DNA from: Pseudomonadales bacterium
GTDB taxonomy: Bacteria > Pseudomonadota > Gammaproteobacteria > Pseudomonadales > Pseudohongiellaceae
DNA length: 39,311 nucleotides
NCBI GenBank assembly: GCA_028281635.1
Contig: JANQJM010000039.1
Location: forward strand, 1-39,311
Direction of reading: 5' to 3'
The notes beneath the pieces are model-generated. The model saw only the letters and a program-made list of their open reading frames with translations. It was not told where the DNA came from and made no database searches. The position numbers were made by a program, and so were the translations under genes. Shown in pieces: positions 8,813-15,905 of the stretch (its first letter is position 1; every line of letters begins with the position of its first letter).

Positions 8813-9373
8813 ATGAAAAAGATCGCTCTACTGTGCTGCTCGCTGTTGATATTGAAACCTTTCCCATCCACCGCCTTGACCAACGTTCCTTGTGCGACCT
8901 CAGAGTTGTTTGCTTCGGAGCGAGAAGCGGTGGTTGCTGCAATGAACAACTTCAATCCTGTATCCATCGCTGAAGATCGGGAATACATGGGGACCATTTA
9001 CCGGGAAGGAGGCCTTTATGGGTATTCAGTTTCTCGCACCGCCCGGCATCGAGATCGCTTTACACTGCGCATAGCGAGAGACGAATGGGATCGGGTATCT
9101 GCTCTTTGGCATACTCATGGTGATGCCTACCCCAGCAACCGCTATTTCTCGGATAGCGATACCAGGTTGGTGAATCGCTTCAAAAAACCGCTTTATCTCG
9201 GAGATTACACCGGTTATCTGAAACGCTTCTCACCGGGTGATCGGCGATTATCAAGCTTTGCTGCCCGCCGTCTTGGTCTGCCAGCGCGCCCAGACTACGC
9301 AATTGGTGAGGTGGTGAGGGACGAAAATCGGCGCATCATCAGGATAAAAACCAGGCAGGATAGCTTCAGTTAG
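8813..9373 (+). CDS. exported DUF4329 domain protein
   Basis: The 186-residue protein has a signal peptide (residues 1-21) and then a DUF4329 domain: EAVVAAMNNFNPVSIAEDREYMGTIY, followed by LWHTHGDAYPSNRYFSDSDTRLVNRF and ending in a GDYTGYLKRFSP segment. The H-T-H-G ... S-D-x-D arrangement recalls the JAB/MPN metalloprotease-like fold that has been proposed for this family; DUF4329 is often found at the C-terminus of polymorphic toxins or Rhs proteins, but here it is free-standing and exported. No immunity or secretion partner gene is adjacent. The start ATG 8813 is preceded by a weak GGAGTG. Confidence 0.8.
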   Translation: MKKIALLCCSLLILKPFPSTALTNVPCATSELFASEREAVVAAMNNFNPVSIAEDREYMGTIYREGGLYGYSVSRTARHRDRFTLRIARDEWDRVSALWHTHGDAYPSNRYFSDSDTRLVNRFKKPLYLGDYTGYLKRFSPGDRRLSSFAARRLGLPARPDYAIGEVVRDENRRIIRIKTRQDSFS

Positions 9374-9433
9374 CAGAATGATTTTCGTAATATATTGAAT
9401 TATATAGAGAAACATAGGAGAAATATTCTGAGG

Positions 9434-9462
9434 TTGACATGCCATGATTGCTACCTCATTAT
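9434..9462 (+). promoter_or_regulatory. sigma-70-type promoter for trpL-trpE(G)
   Basis: A perfect -35 box TTGACA (9434-9439) is followed after exactly 17 bases by CATTAT (9457-9462), a 4 of 6 match to the -10 consensus. Transcription would begin around 9469-9472, that is at or within three bases of the leader ORF's ATG at 9472. Confidence 0.6.
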
Positions 9463-9471
9463 CGCGCCCCT

Positions 9472-9534
9472 ATGAAAACACGATTCTACTTCTGGTGGTT
9501 TGACGCTTCGGGCTGCCAGATGACAAGTCACTAA
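9472..9534 (+). CDS. trpL: putative trp leader peptide (trpL), 20 residues
   Basis: ATG 9472 to TAA 9534 encodes a 20-residue peptide containing FYFWWF: two tandem Trp codons (TGG TGG, 9493-9498) embedded in a run of aromatic residues. It lies 107 bp before the anthranilate synthase gene and inside alternative hairpins, as expected for a ribosome-stalling sensor of charged tRNA-Trp. There is no Shine-Dalgarno sequence (cgcgcccct precedes the ATG), and the promoter placement predicts an essentially leaderless mRNA. This is also how the leader peptide ORF of the rhizobial trpE(G) gene is reported to be arranged. Confidence 0.7.
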   Translation: MKTRFYFWWFDASGCQMTSH

Positions 9535-9592
9535 ATCCAGTCTTTTCATCTCGGCCGCCCAGGGTTGTGGCGGTCTATTGCTCCCATTTTTT
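9491..9592 (+). promoter_or_regulatory. candidate trp transcription attenuator
   Basis: Segment 1 (9491-9498, containing both Trp codons) can pair with segment 2 (9513-9520) over eight positions with two G-T pairs. Segment 2 (GGGCTGCC, 9510-9517) can instead pair with segment 3 (GGCCGCCC, 9553-9560) with one mismatch, and segment 3 (9553-9559) can pair with segment 4 (GGCGGTC, 9569-9575) over seven bases with one G-T. A TTTTTT run lies at 9587-9592. The T-run starts 12 bases after the 3:4 stem, so the terminator is not canonical; the mutual exclusivity of pairings is the main evidence. Pairings were found by hand and not by energy calculation. Confidence 0.5.
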
Positions 9593-9647
9593 CATTGCTC
9601 GCCATAACTCTGATCGATCGAGGTGATCGAGGGATAGAGGAATGGTC

Positions 9648-11843
9648 ATGCAAGTTCCAACACAGATCCAATACGAATGTGCCAGCGGTATTCAGGTCCG
9701 TCGTGGCGTATTGTCTTTAAACTACCGAACAGCAATCGATGAATTGGCCACAGCCTTGAACAGCCATCGCGGTGTGCTCCTGGCTTCCAGTTTCGAATAC
9801 CCAGGCCGTTACACCCGTTGGGACATTGGCTTTATCAATCCACCTCTGGTTGTGATTGCCAAAGATTCCCAGGTTAGTATTGAGGCTCTCAACCAACGCG
9901 GCAAAATTTTGTTACCTGAGATTTACAGGGCTCTGCAAACTTGTCAGGCAATAACTGAGCTAAGTCACACCACCGACACCGTAACTGCAGTCGTTTCCCG
10001 TGAGGACTTTGCTGCCGCAGAGGAGGAACGCAGCAGGCGTCCCAGTGTGTTTTCCGTACTGCGTGCGCTGGTGGCATGTTTCTCCAGTAAACAAGACCCT
10101 TATCTGGGTCTCTATGGTGCCTTTGGTTACGACCTTACATTTCAGTTTGAAAATGTGAGCAGGTATCAACAGCGTGATGGCAAGCAGCGCGATTTGGTGC
10201 TGTATCTGCCGGATCAGATAACAGTTGCCGACCATCGTGCAGAACAAACGCTGTGTTTTAGTTATGAGTTTAACTGTCGTGCCTGGGACAATGACAAGCG
10301 CACAGAAACCACTGGTGGTTTCAGGCGTACTGGAGAGTCTGTTGCTTATGCTCCTGCGATTCATGCACCTGAATCCTGCGATCATCAGAAAGGCGAATTT
10401 GCTGCGCAGGTAGAGCGTGCTCTGGATTATTTCAGGCGGGGAGATCTTTTTGAAGTAGTTCCTGGTCAGTGTTTCTATGAACCTTGCAAGGACAGTCCGG
10501 CTGACGTCTTTAAGCGACTCAAACAAAGTAATCCTGCGCCCTATGGTGCGCTCATCAATCTTGGTGAAAACGAATACCTGGTTGCCGCTTCGCCAGAGAT
10601 GTTCGTACGGGTTGACGGCCGACAGATAGAAACCTGTCCCATCTCGGGCACCATAAAGCGCGGTGATGACGCTATTGCAGATGCCTCTCAGATTCGACAC
10701 TTACTGAATTCAGAAAAAGACGAGTCCGAGCTTTCCATGTGCACAGATGTGGATCGTAACGACAAAGCCAGAGTGTGTGAGCCTGGTTCAGTCACTGTGG
10801 TAGGCAGGCGACAAATAGAAATGTATTCCCGGCTGATTCACACCGTCGATCATGTCAAAGGAATCCTCAAACAACAGTTTGATGCCCTGGATGGTTTTCT
10901 GGCACACACCTGGGCGGTTACCGTCACTGGTGCACCAAAGCTTGCTGCGATGCAGTACATCGAGGAATTCGAGAAGTCACCTCGTCACTGGTATGGCGGG
11001 GCCATGGGTCATATCGGATTCGATGGTAACCTGAACACAGGCCTGACGCTTCGTACCTTGCGCATCAAGGAAGGAATTGCGGAGATTCGTGCCGGAGCAA
11101 CGTTGCTTATTGATTCTGATCCCCAGGCTGAAGAAGAGGAGACAAAACTCAAGGCATCGGCGCTTATTGATGCAGTGCGTGGAGCTCTGCCTGTAACCCA
11201 AGAAAAGCCCTTGCAGACACTGCGGCCACAGATTGGTGTTGGTTTGAAGCTACTGATGGTCGATCACCAGGACTCCTTCGTTCATAACCTGGCTGCCTAT
11301 TTCAGAGAGTACGGAGTCGACCTGATTACTCTGCGACCAGAGCGGGCCAGAAAGTATCTGGATAATCACTGTGTTGATCTGGTGGTTCTTTCCCCTGGGC
11401 CAAGCAATCCAGAGCATTTCAATATGCAGGCCACCATCGATCTGTGTGTGAAAAAAGATCTGCCAATTTTTGGAGTCTGTCTCGGGCTGCAGGGCCTGGT
11501 TGAATATTTTGGTGGTGAATTAGCCATGCTTCCATATCCCATGCATGGAAAGTTATCGGTGGTAAGCCACGATAAAACGCCAATGTTTGACAAACTGTAT
11601 TCTGAGTTCGATGTTGGTCGCTATCACTCTCTGGTCGCTAGCAAGCTGCCTGACTCTCTGATGGAGACTGCGAGGACATCCGATGGGGCAGTCATGGCTG
11701 TCGAACATAAGTCCTTGCCAATTCGGGCAGTGCAGTTTCACCCGGAATCCATAATGAGTTTGGAGAAGCAGGCAGGGCATCAGATTATCGAAAACATCAT
11801 CAACCTGACCGTTAGTGATAAACAGCTAACTAAAGTTGTTTAG
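9648..11843 (+). CDS. trpE(G): bifunctional anthranilate synthase TrpE-TrpG fusion
   Basis: One 731-residue protein holds both subunits of anthranilate synthase, which makes anthranilate from chorismate and glutamine in tryptophan biosynthesis. The component I part (to about residue 515) has GLYGAFGYDLTFQF, RRGDLFEVVPGQCF, CPISGTIKRGDDAIAD and DESELSMCTDVDRNDKARVC; the glutamine amidotransferase part (from about 530) has DHQDSFVHNLAAYF, the nucleophile Cys in FGVCLGLQG (residue 611) and the His-Glu pair in VQFHPES. The sequence and length match rhizobial TrpE(G), not the shorter phenazine PhzE. ATG 9648 has AGAGGA six bases upstream; ATG 9642 touches that site and is less likely. No other trp gene is adjacent. 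A Trp-rich leader ORF precedes it. Confidence 0.95.
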   Translation: MQVPTQIQYECASGIQVRRGVLSLNYRTAIDELATALNSHRGVLLASSFEYPGRYTRWDIGFINPPLVVIAKDSQVSIEALNQRGKILLPEIYRALQTCQAITELSHTTDTVTAVVSREDFAAAEEERSRRPSVFSVLRALVACFSSKQDPYLGLYGAFGYDLTFQFENVSRYQQRDGKQRDLVLYLPDQITVADHRAEQTLCFSYEFNCRAWDNDKRTETTGGFRRTGESVAYAPAIHAPESCDHQKGEFAAQVERALDYFRRGDLFEVVPGQCFYEPCKDSPADVFKRLKQSNPAPYGALINLGENEYLVAASPEMFVRVDGRQIETCPISGTIKRGDDAIADASQIRHLLNSEKDESELSMCTDVDRNDKARVCEPGSVTVVGRRQIEMYSRLIHTVDHVKGILKQQFDALDGFLAHTWAVTVTGAPKLAAMQYIEEFEKSPRHWYGGAMGHIGFDGNLNTGLTLRTLRIKEGIAEIRAGATLLIDSDPQAEEEETKLKASALIDAVRGALPVTQEKPLQTLRPQIGVGLKLLMVDHQDSFVHNLAAYFREYGVDLITLRPERARKYLDNHCVDLVVLSPGPSNPEHFNMQATIDLCVKKDLPIFGVCLGLQGLVEYFGGELAMLPYPMHGKLSVVSHDKTPMFDKLYSEFDVGRYHSLVASKLPDSLMETARTSDGAVMAVEHKSLPIRAVQFHPESIMSLEKQAGHQIIENIINLTVSDKQLTKVV

Positions 11844-11863
11844 CTTGAAAATGCAAACCAATC

Positions 11864-11906
11864 GAGAATCAGAAGCGCCTGGCTAACCTCCAGCCATTCG
11901 ATTCTC
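11864..11906. terminator. composite hairpin between convergent trpE(G) and thiolase genes
   Basis: Outer arms GAGAATC (11864-11870) and GATTCTC (11900-11906) pair perfectly, and inner arms TGGCT (11880-11884) and AGCCA (11892-11896) form a second stem. The position 20 bp after the trpE(G) stop, between convergent genes, suggests a transcription end or processing signal. There is no T-run, so rho-independent action is doubtful. Confidence 0.4.
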
Positions 11907-12026
11907 ACGTCCTGTGACGCTATGAGGCTGGAGGGGGTGTGCCTTCGTAGACTATTTGCCTATGCCCCATCACGTAGAGGCGGTGGGGGATTTTCAAGGC
12001 TTTACGCTAGCAATGGAGTGGCAACT

Positions 12027-13211
12027 CTAGAACACTTCGAAGAGTCCGGCTGCACCCATGCCGCCGCCAACACACATAGTGCAAACCACGTATTTTGCAC
12101 CTCGTCGTTTGCCTTCGATCAGGGCATGTCCCACCATGCGGGCACCGCTCATTCCGTAAGGGTGGCCAATGGAAATTGCGCCACCATTAACATTTAGCAA
12201 CTCATTGGGAATGCCTAGTTCATCACGACAGTAGATGACCTGCACTGCGAATGCTTCATTGAGCTCCCATAAACCAATATCGTCCATGGAGAGATTAAAG
12301 CGCTCCAATAACTTGGGCACAGCCTTAACCGGGCCTATGCCCATCTCATCCGGTTCAACACCAGCCGCAGCCATGCCGCGATAGGCACCAAGTGGCTCCA
12401 GTCCTTTCTGTTCCGCCAGTTTGCTATCCATTACCACACTGGCCGAGGCGCCATCAGATAACTGGCTGGCATTACCGGCTGTAATCACGCCGCCTTCGAA
12501 TACAGTTTTCAATCCTGCCAGTCCTTCTAAAGTGGTAGTTGGCCGGTTGCCTTCGTCTTTATCCAGGGTTACATCATGGATGCTCTTTTCTTTGGTTTCT
12601 TTGTCCACAAAAACCATTTTAGATGCCAGGGGTGCTATTTCATCGTCGAATGCACCAGCCTGTTGTGCTGCCGCTGTGCGTTGTTGGCTTTGCAGTGAGT
12701 ATTCATCTTGCCGCTCACGGCTGATGTTATAGCGCTTCGCTACGACTTCTGCCGTTTCCAGCATGGACATATAAGCATGTTCTGATTTTTCGATGACTAA
12801 TGGAGACTGTGCGCGAAAACCATTGCGATGTTCGTTTTGCACCAGACTGATTGACTCAAGTCCACCGCCGACAACGATTGGCATGTTGTCTACCACTACC
12901 TGTTTCGCCGCAGTGCATATTGCCATCATGCCTGATGCACACTGGCGATCCATGCTCATGCCAGAGACACTGGAAGGAAGACCAGCGGCGACCGCTGCTG
13001 TGCGTCCGATATTGTAGCCAGAGGTGCCTTGCTGCATGGCACAACCCATGATGACATCGTCCACCTCACCCGGTTCCAATCCCGCGCGTCGTACTGCTTC
13101 TGCAATGACATGTCCGCCCATTGTGGGTGCATCAGTGTCATTGAAGGCGCCGCGATAAGCTTTACCAATTGGTGTGCGGGCAGTAGCTACGATTACTGCT
13201 TCTCTAGTCAT
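12027..13211 (-). CDS. thiolase family acetyl-CoA acyltransferase
   Basis: The 394-residue protein is a complete thiolase. Catalytic residues are visible: Cys in DRQCASGMM (residue 91), His in [18 protein letters not shown] (about 350) and Cys in [13 protein letters not shown] (about 380), plus the NEAFA motif. Thiolases cleave 3-ketoacyl-CoA with CoA (beta-oxidation) or run the reverse condensation; catabolic use is likelier given the other beta-oxidation genes in the window. The second of two adjacent ATGs (13211) has AAGGAG at six-base spacing, so it is chosen over 13214. It is the last gene of a minus-strand cluster and starts 26 bp after the UGSC gene. Confidence 0.95.
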   Translation of the reverse strand: MTREAVIVATARTPIGKAYRGAFNDTDAPTMGGHVIAEAVRRAGLEPGEVDDVIMGCAMQQGTSGYNIGRTAAVAAGLPSSVSGMSMDRQCASGMMAICTAAKQVVVDNMPIVVGGGLESISLVQNEHRNGFRAQSPLVIEKSEHAYMSMLETAEVVAKRYNISRERQDEYSLQSQQRTAAAQQAGAFDDEIAPLASKMVFVDKETKEKSIHDVTLDKDEGNRPTTTLEGLAGLKTVFEGGVITAGNASQLSDGASASVVMDSKLAEQKGLEPLGAYRGMAAAGVEPDEMGIGPVKAVPKLLERFNLSMDDIGLWELNEAFAVQVIYCRDELGIPNELLNVNGGAISIGHPYGMSGARMVGHALIEGKRRGAKYVVCTMCVGGGMGAAGLFEVF

Positions 13212-13237
13212 CATTTACTCCTTAATCGAATTCAGGC

Positions 13238-13771
13238 TTACGCTTGATTCTGGTTATCTAAAACCATGGCAATAATAGCGTCCACGGCTTCGCTTGCTAG
13301 TTCGGTCATTTCTGCGTCCGATCTGTCCTGAATCGGATGCGGAACAAAAACACTGGCAGGGGAGATGCCGAGGGATTGTGCCTGGGCATCCGCTGCTTGT
13401 ATAAATTCAGTCGATGCGACAAACCCCGAGGGTATGCCACGACTTTCCAGGTCCATGATGTCATGCAAACTGCACGAGGTACATGAACCTCAGTCGGCTA
13501 AACCTTCAATAACAGCGTCGCATTCAGCACTGATTTTTTGGCTCAACTCGCGCGGTGCTTTGCGAGCAAATGTAGGCTTCATGTAACGATTTACTGTTGC
13601 GCCTTGCTCAGCCAATTGCTTTTCGATTTCGTCGAGAAATTCCTTACCGCGTGGTTTCGATATGTCCAGTAGACCTATCGTTGCGCCAGCAAGACTTCCG
13701 AGGCGCGGTTGAAGCTGGCGCTCCACCGGATTTAACTCCGCGGTGGGGTCCAGCAAGACTTCGTTTCCCAT
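13238..13771 (-). CDS. UGSC-family selenoprotein with in-frame UGA (selenocysteine)
   Basis: Two open segments lie in the same frame, separated only by a TGA at 13492-13490. Read through, they give one 177-residue protein whose middle reads GLAD-U-GSCTSCSLHD, with U at residue 94, C97 and C100. This U/C-G-S-C motif defines the UGSC family, in which most homologues have Cys at the U position and some have Sec. The N-terminal part (LLDPTAELNPVERQLQPRL, GATIGLLDISKPRG) and C-terminal part (RGIPSGFVASTEF, VFVPHPI) fit the family on both sides of the UGA, so this is not a decayed gene. The catalytic role is unknown; a thiol/selenol redox centre is likely. ATG 13771 has GGAG six bases upstream; ATG 13783 is possible. 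A SECIS-like hairpin follows the UGA, and selC is present at 31647. Conventional gene callers will split or truncate it. Confidence 0.88.
13450..13492 (-). promoter_or_regulatory. bacterial SECIS-like hairpin directly after the UGA
   Basis: Starting right after TGA on the minus strand, GGTTCATG (13489-13482) pairs with CATGGACC (13457-13450) over eight positions with one G-T. Above a small internal loop, TCGTGCA (13477-13471) pairs with TGCATGA (13467-13461) over seven positions with one G-T, leaving a GTT apical loop. The UGA-to-loop distance is 19 bases and the first loop base is G; both agree with published bacterial SECIS search rules (loop 16-37 bases from UGA, G in the first two loop positions). 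A competing small stem (GAGGT/ACCTC) overlaps the UGA. Confidence 0.65.
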
Positions 13772-13817
13772 AATGTTCTCCATCCTGTTGTTTCGCTAGG
13801 ATAATGGATGACCTGAA

Positions 13818-15269
13818 TCATCCAATCTGTTTTGAGACAAGTTGACTGCCTTTATCTCCCGAGGCGACCCAGCCGCTGATAATAGCGGAAAACATGCCTG
13901 CTGTGCCTCCGGTGGTGACGATATGCAAACCATCGTCTCTAAACTTGTTTAGTAGTTTATCCTTCAGTTTTTCAGGCATACCTTCTGCCATACCATCCAC
14001 TCCGCAAAGCAATTCTGAGCCTGGTGTCATAAGCTCATCATAGAGCGCCTGTCGTAATGTCTCTTTGCTCCAGCCTCCTTCTTTTAATACGCGTCGGTGT
14101 TCAGGGCAAACTACCAGGATCGCATCAGCCATGCCAAAGCGCTTGACGTGAGCCACCGCACGCAGGCTCGCAGCCATACTTTTCGCCAGTGATTCGGGCG
14201 TGCGAGACAGCTGATCCATGATTGGTTGCAGGCCTTCACCCGCAAACAAATTCACCACTGACTGATCCCTGTCGAAACCGCGGTCCATGGCAAGTGTGGG
14301 CCAATCTGTATCGCTTTCGTCTTCAGCAAAACAATAGGTGTACTTGCCTGGATTGCCTAGTGCGGCCCTGTCGATACCGCCAGGTTTACCGCCACCCACA
14401 TTACGAACAAGTAGCTGTAAACTGCGTCCAATAGTGGCATTGGCTCGATTTCCCTGCCCTAAGGCATTGATACCTGAATTCATACCGATATGTCTGCTTA
14501 CCGGACCGTTGACGATAATGACCGGTGAGGAAAAATAAGTAGTACAAAGCAGACCGTGCATACAGAACTTGTCTTGCAGGGCAGCTTCCACCGCTGCAAT
14601 GACCGTTGCGAAGTACTCTGGCTTGCAGCCAGCCATTACGGCATTGATAGCGATTTTTTCGATGGAGCAGGGCACGTTGTCTGGAGGTACATTACCCACC
14701 ACTTCATCGGCAGATCGGTTGGTACCCGAGAGCATTTGCATTATCCTGACTGCAGTGGGCGGTATCACAGGCAAACCATCGGTCCAGCCTCGCTCAAAGC
14801 AAGCTTCCATTACATCTTCTGAATCGGCGAGTTCCACTCGTCTGGCTTGTAGTTTATGAGACTCGAAGCGCGCCGCGAGCACATCTTCCATGCCTGGGTC
14901 CATGGTCATGGAGCCGCAGCCGGGCTTGAAAGGGCTGATTTTCCCTCCCAGATCTTTAATGCCGGTAAACTCCTCCCATTGTGTTTTGTCCCAACCGACT
15001 ATTCTTTCCTCTTCTAGTTGTTCTTCATTTTTCGCGGCGCTATGGCGCAACAGGGTTGGTACGATCTCGATTTTGTTGTGGAATGAGAATTCGAGACTTG
15101 TGTCATCGATAGGATTGGCGGCAGGCTTAGGGAATTCAGGATCGTCCTGAACATATACAGTCAGTTCCAGAGATTCGGCAAGCTGGCTGATGACTGGTTG
15201 GATCAACTCGCAAGTTGGGCAGGATTTCTTGACTACCAGGGAATAACTTTGTTTTTGCAGAGTACTCAA
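13818..15269 (-). CDS. thioredoxin-like CPTC protein of unknown function, linked to the UGSC protein
   Basis: The 483-residue protein begins with a short thioredoxin/glutaredoxin-like region (LVVKKSCPTCELIQPV, CxxC at residues 17 and 20) that also has a cis-Pro-like EIVPTLL. The rest, from about residue 130, is a conserved but unnamed domain with GWTDGLPVIPPT, several Cys (NVPCSIEK, MAGCKPEYF, FCMHGLLCTTYFSSP) and Gly/Asn-rich loops (GINALGQGNRANATIGRSLQLLVRN is a run whose start is notable). Nothing here identifies a reaction. It starts at TTG 15269 with AAAGGAA seven bases upstream. The UGSC gene starts 46 bp downstream (34 bp from its outer ATG), suggesting that the CPTC motif and the selenol centre work together (inference). 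Confidence 0.8.
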   Translation of the reverse strand: MSTLQKQSYSLVVKKSCPTCELIQPVISQLAESLELTVYVQDDPEFPKPAANPIDDTSLEFSFHNKIEIVPTLLRHSAAKNEEQLEEERIVGWDKTQWEEFTGIKDLGGKISPFKPGCGSMTMDPGMEDVLAARFESHKLQARRVELADSEDVMEACFERGWTDGLPVIPPTAVRIMQMLSGTNRSADEVVGNVPPDNVPCSIEKIAINAVMAGCKPEYFATVIAAVEAALQDKFCMHGLLCTTYFSSPVIIVNGPVSRHIGMNSGINALGQGNRANATIGRSLQLLVRNVGGGKPGGIDRAALGNPGKYTYCFAEDESDTDWPTLAMDRGFDRDQSVVNLFAGEGLQPIMDQLSRTPESLAKSMAASLRAVAHVKRFGMADAILVVCPEHRRVLKEGGWSKETLRQALYDELMTPGSELLCGVDGMAEGMPEKLKDKLLNKFRDDGLHIVTTGGTAGMFSAIISGWVASGDKGSQLVSKQIG

Positions 15270-15371
15270 TCGAGAATTTCCTTTATTGATGTTAATGAGA
15301 GTAGAACAAGGAACGAGTGTGAAGTCAGCGGCAGTCCAGTTAAGAGTTCCGTTACCAGCTAAACAAAGAGT

Positions 15372-15695
15372 TCAGTAAATAAAGCCAAGTGTACTTATAC
15401 CAATCAGGATGTTGATAATCATGAAAATCGAAGAGGTACGTGACATGACTTTCCACAACTGTGGTCCGCGGTAGGCGGCACGAATGCCGATAATGAGGAT
15501 AAAGGTGTAGACCAGTATTCCCCCAACCATCGCGAGATAACTGACCCAGGCGCCGCTATCTACTGCCCGGCTACCGAAGACGAAAAAGAGTCCCGCTCCA
15601 ATAAAGTAAAGTGCCCAGTAAGTGATGGCCAGGCCATATTCACCTGCCAGAAGCTTGCTCATAAAGGAGCGATCGTCGAGTGCTTCGCTTTCCAA
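15372..15695 (-). CDS. small membrane protein, first gene of the UGSC cluster
   Basis: The 107-residue product has three predicted membrane helices (about residues 22-41, 50-70 and 87-105) with short polar loops. The family is not recognised. TTG at 15695 has AGGA nine bases upstream; ATG at codon 12 is an alternative that still keeps all helices. It precedes the thioredoxin-like gene by 102 bp on the same strand, so it may be transcribed with it or separately. It is divergent from the BRCT-protein gene. Confidence 0.65.
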   Translation of the reverse strand: MESEALDDRSFMSKLLAGEYGLAITYWALYFIGAGLFFVFGSRAVDSGAWVSYLAMVGGILVYTFILIIGIRAAYRGPQLWKVMSRTSSIFMIINILIGISTLGFIY

Positions 15696-15905
15696 TTAAA
15701 ATCCTGCCTTGGTCTCTGAGGTGTGCCTGCGAATGGGCAATTTTAACTCACTGACTGGGCTAGTAAAACGCGCAGAACCCCATTATCGGCCTATTTCGGG
15801 ATTGGAAAGGCTAAGAATCAGGTGGTTGCCCTGCAGCTCTGTAAAATAGCGGCAGCAGGTCCTGGCAGGGCGGGGAAGTTTTCGACAGCAGGCCGCGAAA
15901 GTTTT

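Noticed and set aside
9444..9503. An ORF ending in five branched-chain residues (LLLVV), resembling an ilv/leu leader
   Set aside because: Its ATG lies between the -35 and -10 boxes, upstream of the expected transcription start, and the downstream gene makes a tryptophan precursor.
9553..9592. Calling a classical rho-independent terminator before trpE(G)
   Set aside because: The T-run is 12 bases after the 3:4 stem, so it is recorded only as a candidate attenuator.
13238..13783. Treating the two UGSC segments as a pseudogene or as two separate genes
   Set aside because: The segments share one frame, the only interruption is UGA, it falls at the active-site column, a SECIS-like hairpin follows, and selC is present.
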